From positions 7,564,001 to 7,628,000 of the forward strand of contig NZ_JARUMJ010000001.1 in NCBI RefSeq assembly GCF_036898465.1: a stretch of 64,000 bases of DNA, written 5' to 3'. The stretch comes from Streptomyces sp. B21-105 (lineage in GTDB: Bacteria > Actinomycetota > Actinomycetes > Streptomycetales > Streptomycetaceae). A model generated the notes under the pieces. That model had not been told where the DNA came from, did not search any database, and saw only the letters and a program-made list of their open reading frames with translations. A program made the translations under genes and the position numbers. Below are positions 52,027 to 59,606 of the stretch, one piece after another; the stretch's first letter is position 1; each line of letters starts with the position of its first letter.

Positions 52027-52572
52027 TCAGTGCTGGTCATACACCAGGAGGCCGTCGTCACGCAGCCGGGCACCAGGCGTCGGCCGGTGTTCGGTCAGCC
52101 GCCCGTCACGGGACAGGTGCAGCACCGAGGTTCCGCGCGCGAGTACCGCGAAATCGGCGATGATCCGCCGGTGGCAGCGCCACCACACCGCCTCCGCGCA
52201 CATGACCGTGGTGCGTACCGTCGCGGCCTGCGTGAGCAGCTCGTCCATTGCCGCCACGAACTGCGGGTCCCGTGTGTACCCGGCGTATCCGCGGAAGGAG
52301 GCGTTCTGCCAGAACGTGTCGGGTGAGTCCGGCGCGGTCCTGCGGAAGCCCCCGAGTCGGGGTTCCCACCGGTAGGCGATCCCCTGACGCGGCATCCACT
52401 GCTCCAGCGCTCCTCGGTTCGTGTCCGGGTTGTGGCGGCTTCCCGGCGCAGTGCGGACGTCGACCACCGCCAGCACCTCGGCGCCGTCGAGGAGGGCGGC
52501 CATCTGTTCTCTGGTGGCGGTGCTGTGCCCGAAGGTGAGCAGCTGTCCGCGTCTTTGGTCTGTGCGGTTCAC
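52027..52572 (-). CDS. DUF488 domain protein (long form)
   Basis: 181-residue protein with FGHSTATREQMAALLDGAEV at about 14-33, VVDVRTAPGSRHNP, and the Cys/Trp/His block MCAEAVWWRCHRRIIADF at about 118-136, typical of the longer DUF488 branch. The conserved Cys-x5-Cys-His suggests a metal or thiol site; function is unknown. The GTG at 52572 lies three bases after the stop of the cupin gene, so both are probably co-translated. Confidence 0.85.
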   Translation of the reverse strand: MNRTDQRRGQLLTFGHSTATREQMAALLDGAEVLAVVDVRTAPGSRHNPDTNRGALEQWMPRQGIAYRWEPRLGGFRRTAPDSPDTFWQNASFRGYAGYTRDPQFVAAMDELLTQAATVRTTVMCAEAVWWRCHRRIIADFAVLARGTSVLHLSRDGRLTEHRPTPGARLRDDGLLVYDQH

Positions 52573-52575
52573 ACG

Positions 52576-52908
52576 TCAGCCGGGTTTGGCGACGGTGAGA
52601 AGCACGGCTGCGTCGTCGATCGCCTGGAGGGCGTGGCGGGCTGGGGGGATGACGATCAGGTCGCCGCTGCGCCCCTCCCAGGTGGTCTCGCCGCTGGTGA
52701 GCCGCACGCGTCCGCGCAGCACGAGCAGGGTTGCCTCTCCGGGGCTCTCGTGCTCGGCCAGCGACGTTCCGGCGGTCAGGGCGAGGACGGTCTGGCGCAG
52801 GGTGTGCTCGTGGCCGCCGTAGACGGTGGTTGCGCTGCGCCCGCTGGAGGTGGAGGCGGCCCGTTCCAGTTGCTCGCGGGCCTGGGCGTCCAGGGAGATC
52901 TTCTGCAT
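52576..52908 (-). CDS. Cupin-domain protein
   Basis: 110-residue single-domain cupin: TLRQTVLALTAGTSLAEHES (motif 1, with only one His plus Glu), GEATLLVLRGRVRLTSG and GDLIVIPPARHALQAIDDAA (motif 2). Probably a small cytosolic metal-binding or sensor protein. The ATG at 52908 matches the family start (MQKISLDAQAREQL). It is divergent from the broken USP gene at 53115 and joined to the DUF488 gene downstream. Confidence 0.85.
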   Translation of the reverse strand: MQKISLDAQAREQLERAASTSSGRSATTVYGGHEHTLRQTVLALTAGTSLAEHESPGEATLLVLRGRVRLTSGETTWEGRSGDLIVIPPARHALQAIDDAAVLLTVAKPG

Positions 52909-53066
52909 GTGTGCGGTCTCCAGGTATGTGTGGCGGCATTCATCCGCCGGTATGCCGTTCGAACAGTCCCACATGGCTGGACGCACCGACTGGCACCGAC
53001 ACCTACCCCCTCGCCGGATCGGTGGGGTGTCCCTGTCGGCTACGGCGGCCGTATGGCGTATTGCCC

Positions 53067-53088
53067 ATATTTCACACAGTGTGGATAT
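53067..53088. promoter_or_regulatory. ATAT/CACACAGTGTG palindrome before the USP gene
   Basis: ATAT-TT-CACAC-A-GTGTG-G-ATAT, almost symmetric over 22 bp, ending 26 bp before the USP start codon and within the 206-bp gap to the divergent cupin gene. AT content is unusually high here. Likely a regulator site overlapping a promoter. Confidence 0.55.
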
Positions 53089-53114
53089 ACGTGAGAGCAG
53101 AAGGGGCGAATTTC

Positions 53115-53460
53115 ATGGGTGGACGGGACTCGGCCTCGAACGTCGTGGTGGGTGTCGATGGCTCGCCTTCGTCGCATGCCGCGCTGCGGTGGGCGGTCCA
53201 GTATGCCGAGCTGATCGGCGGTGATGTGGTGGCAGGCTGCCTGGGAGCTGCCGTGGGCGTACGGGTGGCCCGCGCCCGCGGTGGATCCCACGTTCGACCG
53301 AACGACCGGGGAGCAGGGCCTCGTCAACCAGGTGCACCAGGTTCTCGGCGAGTCGGGCGCCGCCGAGGTGCGAAAGCGTCTGGTCAAGGGCAATCCCGTC
53401 GAGGTGCTGCTCGGTGAGGCGGAAGGGGCCAAGGCCCTCGTGGTGGGCAGCCGGGGCATG
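53115..53460 (+). pseudogene. Universal stress protein, frameshifted and cut
   Basis: The ATG at 53115 opens a normal USP start (VVVGVDGSPSSHAALRWAVQ, then YAELIGGDVVA). One extra base near 53235 then breaks the frame. The rest is in the next frame: AWELPWAYGWPAPAVDPTFD ... EGAKALVVGSRGM. The last part of the domain, after the GSRG motif, is missing, and the frame runs straight into the E2 catalytic domain. Confidence 0.8.
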
Positions 53461-54092
53461 CACTTCTACCTGACCACCGTCACCGAGCCGCTGCTCGCCT
53501 TCCGCGCCGACATCAACGCGCAACTCGGCGAACCCGGCCCCCGCATCAGCGTCACCGACCTGCTCGTCAAAGCCTGCGCGACAGCTCTTCGCACCCACCC
53601 GCAGGCCAACTCCTCCCGGGACAGCACCCGCAGGCCAACTCCTCCCGGGACAGCACCCGCATCCTGCGCCACCGCCGCATCCACATCGGCATCGCCGTCG
53701 CCCTCGAAGACGGACTGACCGTGCCCGTAGTACACGACGCCGACCGCAAGACCCTGACCCAGATCGCCCGCGAGGCCCACGCCCTGGCCGACAACGCCCG
53801 CGCCGGCCGCCTGGCCTTGCAGGACCTCAGTGGCGGCACCTTCACCATCAGCAACCTGGGCCCCTACGGCGTCGACCACGTCGCCGCCGTCATCAACCCG
53901 CCCGAGGCCGCGATCCTCGCCGTCGGCGCCGCGCAGACCCAGCCCGTCATCCGCGACGGTGAACTCGCTGTCGGCACCACCATGGCGCTGACCTTGTCCA
54001 TCGACCACGGCGTCCTGGACGGCGCTACCGCCGCCGCCTTCCTTGCCGGCCTCAAAACGCTCCTCGAACACCCCCTGGGCATCGTGCTGTAG
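53461..54092 (+). pseudogene. Pyruvate dehydrogenase E2 catalytic domain, truncated and split
   Basis: The 2-oxoacid dehydrogenase acyltransferase core starts abruptly at HFYLTTVTEPLLAFRADINA. Lipoyl and subunit-binding domains are absent. A 29-bp tandem duplication at 53596-53653 shifts the frame after THPQANSS; removing one copy would join it in frame to RILRHRRIHIGIAVALEDGL. The remaining part runs from a GTG at 53721 to the stop at 54092 and keeps the catalytic DHGVLDGA (His/Asp). The piece from 53721 could be translated alone but would not form an active trimer face. Confidence 0.8.
53596..53653 (+). repeat. 29-bp tandem duplication inside the E2 gene
   Basis: Exact copies at 53596-53624 and 53625-53653, with the first eight bases repeated again at 53654. 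The unit is not a multiple of three, so it breaks the reading frame. Confidence 0.9.
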
Positions 54093-54320
54093 CCGATGAC
54101 GACGCTGCCCGATCACGCGTCCGCAGGCCGCCTGGGCGGCCTGCCTGCGCCACCCGTCGGCACAGCGAGGTGCACGACGAACCCGGCCCACCACGGCATC
54201 CGGTCCTCTGCACCGCCCGCCTTGACCAGCCAAGCCGCCCGGAGGTGCCGCAACAGACCAGCCGCAGTCAGGGCCACGGCCCGATCGTCCGCGACCGTCA
54301 CTGACTGCCGGAGGCCCGCC

Positions 54321-54823
54321 ATGATCACCCATCCTGCGTACGCCGTTGAACCGTGGTGCCTGCGCGAGAGCGAGCTCGACCTGGACGTGCGGAGCAGAGC
54401 GAGTCGGTGTTCGCCCTGGCCAACGGTCATATCGGCTGGCGCGGCAACCTGGACGAGGGCGAGCCCCACGGGCTGCCGGAGACCTACCTCAACGGCGTGT
54501 TCGAGTTCCGTCCGCTGCCGTACGCGGAGGCCGGACAAGACGCACTGTCCTTCGCCCCGCGACTGCCCGAGCAGATCAGTCGGCTGGTTTTCGCCGTGCA
54601 GTTCCGCCAGCGCTGCGTGCGCGTGGACATCTCCCATCAACAGGCCACGTACACCTTGCTGGCGGGCACCGAACTCGAAGTACACCACCATGGCAGCCCG
54701 TTGAAGGTGACCAGGGACGTCCCTTGCAGCGGGCCGATACCCGCTGTCCCTGACCTGCCTGAACCGCAGCAGCCGCCCGGCCGTGGTCCAGCCCACCGCA
54801 GATGGACGGGGCGCAACGAGTGA
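54321..54823 (+). pseudogene. GH65 glycoside hydrolase/phosphorylase with its middle deleted
   Basis: The ATG at 54321 opens the normal GH65 N-terminus (HPAYAVEPWCLRESELDLDV). The frame breaks near 54392 and continues in another frame as ESVFALANGHIGWRGNLDEG ... FEFRPLPYAEAG. It then jumps directly to the C-terminal domain (QDALSFAPRLPEQISRLVFA ... PDLPEPQQPPGR). The whole (alpha/alpha)6 catalytic barrel, about 2 kb, is missing. The family handles trehalose, maltose or kojibiose. A clean internal deletion plus a frameshift. Confidence 0.8.
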
Positions 54824-54923
54824 GTCCACACCCGAAAACGAGGGGGTCCACATCCGAACAGCATTCCTCGCCCCCAACAGACGATACAGAGAGGCGACAT
54901 GCCACCGTCGCTCCTTGGATGCG

Positions 54924-55418
54924 TCAGGAGGAGGCGCCGCGGGAGTCGGCCGGAACGACGACGACGGGCAGGTGAGCGTGGTGCACGACCTCGGTGCTGG
55001 TCGATCCGAGTGTGAGGCGCCCCCAGGCGCCCGAACCGCGGGTGCCGACCACCAGCAGAGAGGCGTCCTTGCTCGCGTCCAGCAGGACCTGCGCCGGGCG
55101 TCCCGCCTCGGCGATGATCTCCACCTCCACGTGAGGTCCGCCAAGCTGCTGCTGTAGTTCGTGGACCGTCTCGGTCACCGCCTGCCGGGCGACATCGTGG
55201 AGCTGTTCGTAAAGGGTGGTGGCACCCTCCGGCACGGCCATCCATCCGTAGCCGGTGTAACGAGCGGGGGTGTAGTCGTAGGCACAGACCGCCCGCAGAC
55301 CGGCGCCGCGCAGCTGTGCCTCGCGCAGAGCGAAGAGCACGGCGTGCCGGGCGTGCGGGGAGCCGTCCGTGCCGACCACGATCGGACCAGCCGGGACAGG
55401 CGCGGGAGTGTCGGTCAT
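54924..55418 (-). CDS. Universal stress protein (single domain)
   Basis: 164-residue USP: IVVGTDGSPHARHAVLFALR at the N-terminus, and the ATP-binding loop LVVGTRGSGAWGRLTLGSTS (G-2x-G-9x-G-S/T pattern) at about 131-150, ending in HAHLPVVVVPAD. The ATG at 55418 has GGAAGGA at good spacing. The only complete USP gene in the window; fragments of others lie at 50680 and 53115. It probably binds ATP and acts in starvation or low-oxygen survival, as in related bacteria. Confidence 0.9.
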   Translation of the reverse strand: MTDTPAPVPAGPIVVGTDGSPHARHAVLFALREAQLRGAGLRAVCAYDYTPARYTGYGWMAVPEGATTLYEQLHDVARQAVTETVHELQQQLGGPHVEVEIIAEAGRPAQVLLDASKDASLLVVGTRGSGAWGRLTLGSTSTEVVHHAHLPVVVVPADSRGASS

Positions 55419-55572
55419 CGTGAATCCTTCCAAGGCGGCTCGCGTCGGCCGGGCAGCAATCTGATGAGCGTTCAGGAAGCGGTCATCGCATCTGTTACAC
55501 CACTACCGGTGCGGCCACTGCCCTTACTGACCTCACTGCACCGGCCGCGATCATCGCCGCTCGCTCAACCGC

Positions 55573-56823
55573 TCACCGGTGCTCGACGCTGGGGAGGAGA
55601 GACTCGAGAGGCACCTGTGGGTCGGTGAGCATGCTTGTGTCGACGGGCTGGGCGGTGCGGACGAGGGCCTGGAGCTGGTCGTTGACGTCCCAAATATTGA
55701 CGTTCATGGCTGCGAGCACCCGGTTGTCTGCGAGCCAGAAGGCGAGGAACGCGCGTCCGGCCACGTCACCGCGGAAGACGACCTGGTCGTATCCGCCGGG
55801 CTCGACGTACCCGGCGTACTCCATGCCCAGGTCGTACTGGTCGGTGAAGAAGTAAGGGACGCGGTCGTACACCGCGTCCTGCCGGCCGAGCATTGCCCTG
55901 GCCGCGGTCTGCGGCTGGTGCAGCGCGTTGGCCCAGTGCTCGACGCGGATGTGCTTGCCCAGCAGCGGGTGGAAGGCGTTGGCCACGTCACCGGCCGCGT
56001 AGACGTCCGGGTAGGAGGTACGCAGCCGCTCATCGACGCGGATGCCGTTGTCGACCTCCAGGCCCGCCTCCTGCGCCAGCCCGATGTTCGGCATGATGCC
56101 GACCCCGACGATGACCACATCGGCTTCGATGCGGGTGCCGTCGGACAGCCGCACCCCGTCCGCCGCGCCGCCGTTGCCGGTGATCTCGGCGACCTGAACG
56201 CCGAACCGAAGATCCACACCGTGATCGCGGTGCAGGTCCGCGAAAACCTGCGCGACCTCGCGGCCGAGGACCCGCAGCAGCGGCAGCTCGGCCATCTCCA
56301 GCACGGTGACCTCCACACCGGCGATGCGAGCGGCAGCAGTGGCCTCCAGCCCGATCCATCCCGCACCGATGACCACCGCCCGTGAGGCGGACTGGAACGC
56401 CTCCTTGATCCGGTCGCTGTCCTCGACCCGCCGCAAATACAGCACCCGCTCCAGGTCCGCACCCGGGACAGGCAGGCGGCGCGGCGAGGATCCGGTGGTC
56501 AGCAGCAGCTTGCCGTAGCCCACCCGGCTGCCGTCCGCGAGCGTCACCTCGCGCGCGCCCGGGTCGACGGCGGTGACCGCGATGCCGAGCCGCAGGTCCA
56601 CGTCGTGTTCGGCGTACCACTGCGGCGGATGGACGTAGATCTGCGCCCGCGCGTCCTTACCCGTCAGGTAGCCCTTGGACAGCGGCGGCCGCTCGTAGGG
56701 CCGTTCGCTTTCGTCGCCGATCAGAACCAGCGGGCCGTCGAAGCCCTCATCACGCAGGGCCTGCGCGGCCTTGGCCCCGGCCAGGCTGGCCCCGACGATC
56801 ACACACGCGTCGTTCGCGGACAT
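55573..56823 (-). CDS. FAD/NAD(P)-dependent ferredoxin reductase-like oxidoreductase
   Basis: 416-residue flavoprotein: FAD motif IVGASLAGAKAAQALRDEGF at about 9-28, ERPYERPPLSKGYL, NAD motif VVIGAGWIGLEATAAARIAG at about 149-168, the FAD ribityl Asp in DVYAAGDVANAFH, and the C-terminal reductase domain with VEHWANALHQPQTAA. This is the rubredoxin/ferredoxin reductase type that pairs with oxygenases or cytochromes P450; no such partner is nearby. It follows the transaldolase gene by two bases, so it is co-transcribed with it. Confidence 0.9.
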   Translation of the reverse strand: MSANDACVIVGASLAGAKAAQALRDEGFDGPLVLIGDESERPYERPPLSKGYLTGKDARAQIYVHPPQWYAEHDVDLRLGIAVTAVDPGAREVTLADGSRVGYGKLLLTTGSSPRRLPVPGADLERVLYLRRVEDSDRIKEAFQSASRAVVIGAGWIGLEATAAARIAGVEVTVLEMAELPLLRVLGREVAQVFADLHRDHGVDLRFGVQVAEITGNGGAADGVRLSDGTRIEADVVIVGVGIMPNIGLAQEAGLEVDNGIRVDERLRTSYPDVYAAGDVANAFHPLLGKHIRVEHWANALHQPQTAARAMLGRQDAVYDRVPYFFTDQYDLGMEYAGYVEPGGYDQVVFRGDVAGRAFLAFWLADNRVLAAMNVNIWDVNDQLQALVRTAQPVDTSMLTDPQVPLESLLPSVEHR

Positions 56824-56825
56824 CG

Positions 56826-57947
56826 TCAGTTCCCTTCCCGGGCTGCGGGACGGCTCCGCAACGTTTCGGCGAGTTGCTCGGAGAGCTGCTCCCAGCTGGC
56901 GTCGAACTTCGACACGCCCTCGTCCTCAAGGGTCTGCACGAGGTCGCCATAGTCCACGCCGACGGTCCGCAACCCAGTGAGAACCCGCTCAGCGTCGTCG
57001 TAGTGGGCGCGGACCGAGTCGGCCGGTACTCGGCCGTGGTCGGCGACCGCGCGCAAGGTGGCCTCCGGCATGGTGTTGACCACGCCGGGTGCGACCAGTT
57101 CGGTCACGTAGCGGGTGTCGGGGTAGGCGGGATCCTTGACGGAGGTCGAAGCCCACAGCGGACGCTGCGGATGGGCTCCCGCCCCCCGAAGGGCTTGCCA
57201 GCGGGGTGAGGAGAGAACCCGCTCGTAGTGCTGGTAAGCCAGCCGCGCGTTGGCGATCGCCAAACGGCCGCGCAGCTCGACAGCCTGCGCGGTGCCGGTC
57301 TTGTCCAGGCGTGCGTCTGCCTCAGCGTCGACGCGGGAGACGAAGAACGAAGCCACCGAACCGATGCCGGACAGCTCGCGGCCCGCATCGCGGGCGCGTT
57401 CCATCCCGTCAAGGAAGGCGTCCATGACCTCGTCATAGCGGGCTAGAGAGAAGATCAGCGTGACATTGATGCTGATTCCCTCGGCCAGGCACGCGGCGAT
57501 CGCCGGCAGGCCCTGCCGGGCAGCCGGGATCTTCACGAACAGGTTGGGCCGGTCGACCAGCCACCACAGCGCCCGCGCCTCTGCGATCGTCGCCGCCGTG
57601 TCGTGCGCGAGTCGGGGATCGACCTCGATGGAGACCCTCCCGTCGACACCGTCCGTCGCGTCGTAGACCGGGCGCAGCACATCGCAGGCCCACCGGACGT
57701 CGGTGGTGGTCAGCGACCGCAGCGCCTCACCGACCCCGACTCCGCGGGCGGCCAGGTCACGGATCTGCGCGTCGTACGCGTCACCGCTCGTGATGGCCTT
57801 GGCGAAGATCGTCGGATTGGTGGTCACCCCCACCACCCGGTCCCGCGCGACCAGGTCCGCGAGGCTCCCGGACACCAGCCGCTCCCGGCTGAGATCGTCC
57901 AGCCAGATCGACACGCCGGCATCGCTCAGTGCGTTCAAGGGATTCAT
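56826..57947 (-). CDS. tal: Transaldolase
   Basis: 373-residue pentose-phosphate enzyme transferring dihydroxyacetone units between sugar phosphates. Visible: [16 protein letters not shown] at the N-terminus, [13 protein letters not shown] at about 40-52, Schiff-base Lys139 in LFVKIPA, and [14 protein letters not shown]. Length fits the actinobacterial type. The ATG at 57947 was chosen over in-frame upstream codons that read as Arg-rich leader. The flavoprotein gene follows after two bases. Streptomycetes have a housekeeping copy in the tkt-zwf cluster, so this is probably a second copy tied to the stress region. Confidence 0.93.
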   Translation of the reverse strand: MNPLNALSDAGVSIWLDDLSRERLVSGSLADLVARDRVVGVTTNPTIFAKAITSGDAYDAQIRDLAARGVGVGEALRSLTTTDVRWACDVLRPVYDATDGVDGRVSIEVDPRLAHDTAATIAEARALWWLVDRPNLFVKIPAARQGLPAIAACLAEGISINVTLIFSLARYDEVMDAFLDGMERARDAGRELSGIGSVASFFVSRVDAEADARLDKTGTAQAVELRGRLAIANARLAYQHYERVLSSPRWQALRGAGAHPQRPLWASTSVKDPAYPDTRYVTELVAPGVVNTMPEATLRAVADHGRVPADSVRAHYDDAERVLTGLRTVGVDYGDLVQTLEDEGVSKFDASWEQLSEQLAETLRSRPAAREGN

Positions 57948-58234
57948 TACGCTGCCGCTCCTCCCGCGCGCCAAGCGGACGAACTTCCTGGTGCTCGTCC
58001 ACGGCCCGCACCAGAGCCTGCCTGTCGCTCCATCGTCTCTGGAAGGTCGGTGGCCCGCATCCGCACACCGGGCCTGGCCGACGGTGTGTCGCCCTGGCTG
58101 CACCGTTCACCAATGCCGAATACGTCCGTGTTCGTGACCCTTGCCATCACGCATACGGCTGCCTCCCTGTTCCGGGCCCGGCCGGTACCGGGAGGCAGCC
58201 GGGACGAAAGATGAGGCCATGAACTCTCGCCTCG

Positions 58235-58690
58235 TCAGGGCACGTCGCCGACGCCGTAGGGCGCGTAGAGGTCGAGCAGCCGCACCCGGGCGGATCTGAG
58301 CCGGCTTCCGATGACCTCGGCGACACCCACAGCTCGTGCCACAGCTCCGGGTCCTTCCCGCACAGCTCACGGACCACCGTCGCATCGAACTCGTAGGCGC
58401 GCACCGGGTGGTGGCCTCGGCTCCGAGGTACCAGTGATGACGAGGACCAGCCAGGACCAACCCAGCAGTTGCCGAACCCGAGTCTCTCGATGACCGCCGC
58501 GGGGCGGCCGGGCACGCGGATGTCGAGAGCAACGGTGCCCGTGCGGATGATCCAGAAGCGGTCGCCCCCGCTGCCCTCGTCGAAGATGCGCTCGTCGACG
58601 TCGAACGACACCTCGCGAGCGAACGACATGAGCTGGCGGCGATGCTCTCTGGTCAGGGCGCTGAAACGCCGGTCCTTGCAACCACGATCG
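58235..58690 (-). pseudogene. Cyclic-nucleotide-binding (Crp-like) protein, multiple frameshifts
   Basis: Pieces of one protein are spread over all three minus-strand frames: FSALTREHRRQLMSFAREVS ... RFWIIRTGTVALDI; then QLLGWSWLV; then HHWYLGAEATT; then VRAYEFDATVVRELCGKDPE; then VAEVIGSRLRSARVRLLDLY and a stop at 58235. At least four frame changes are needed to read it through. The start codon region is also lost. Known relatives are cNMP-binding proteins found next to USP and hypoxia genes. The bases between 58691 and 58951 hold nothing recognisable. Confidence 0.8.
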
Positions 58691-58951
58691 CCTTCCCCAT
58701 CGCTTTCACGATGAGAAGGTTGCGCCCCCCCGGCACCACAAAAACAACCGACCACCGTCGGGGCGGCGACCCCGGTGGCTTTCGCGTAGTAGGCCCCTCG
58801 CCCCGAGAAACCTTCGGGCCAACCGAGGTGAGAGGCCAGGACTCCTCGGGGGCGGCAATCCCGGAACCGCAGGTCGGCCCCCGTTGGCGCTCCTGTCCAT
58901 CGAGGGAGAGCCTGGAAAGGCGTAGCACGGACCAACCGGCCTGGAGGTGCC

Positions 58952-59476
58952 ATGTACAGCAAGATCACCATCGCCAGCCACCCTGTTCACCCGATGCTCG
59001 TCGGTTTCCCCATCGCCTGCTACACCGGCACGCTGGTGGGTTTCGCCGTCTATGCGGCCAATGGGCAGCAGTTCTGGCTCAACCTGGCCATCGCCCTCAA
59101 CATCGCTGGGGTCGGCACGGCACTGCTGGCAGCCCTGCCCGGCATGGCCGATCTGGCGTTCGGCATTCCCCGCCGTTCGGCGGCCAAGACCGTCGGCATT
59201 GCCCATGGCGGTCTCAATGTCGCGGCGCTGTGCCTCTTCGGTGCGAGCCTTGCCATCTACGCCACCCATTGGGACAGCCCGGCCAACGGCGTCACTGCTG
59301 GACTGGCCCTGTCCGCTGCCGGGCTCGCCTGCACGCTCGGGGCTGGCTTCCTGGGCTGGACGCTGGTCCAGGACTACCACGTCGGCATCCGGCTCACACC
59401 CCTCCAGGAAAGCGATGAACAGGCGGTGCAGAACGCCGAACTGATCCACCTGCATCGTGGCTCCCACGTGGCGTGA
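58952..59476 (+). CDS. DUF2231 membrane protein
   Basis: 174-residue protein with four membrane segments: about 18-36 (LVGFPIACYTGTLVGFAVYA), 42-64, 88-106 and 116-138 (GLALSAAGLACTLGAGFLGW). The family signature ASHPVHPMLVGFPIA opens it. Function unknown; relatives contain His residues that could bind heme or metal (HPVHP). GGAGGTGCC precedes the ATG at 58952. It lies upstream of the GH15 gene on the same strand. Confidence 0.88.
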   Translation: MYSKITIASHPVHPMLVGFPIACYTGTLVGFAVYAANGQQFWLNLAIALNIAGVGTALLAALPGMADLAFGIPRRSAAKTVGIAHGGLNVAALCLFGASLAIYATHWDSPANGVTAGLALSAAGLACTLGAGFLGWTLVQDYHVGIRLTPLQESDEQAVQNAELIHLHRGSHVA

Positions 59477-59606
59477 GCGGCATAGCCCAAACCCTGAGCG
59501 GCGGGAGCTGTCGGCCGGCCGTTCCACGGACACTTCCTTTCCGCACCCCTGGCCGGCCTCCTCCTCGACCAGGAGGCAGTGGATTAGCGAAAAAGGGCGC
59601 CTTCAG

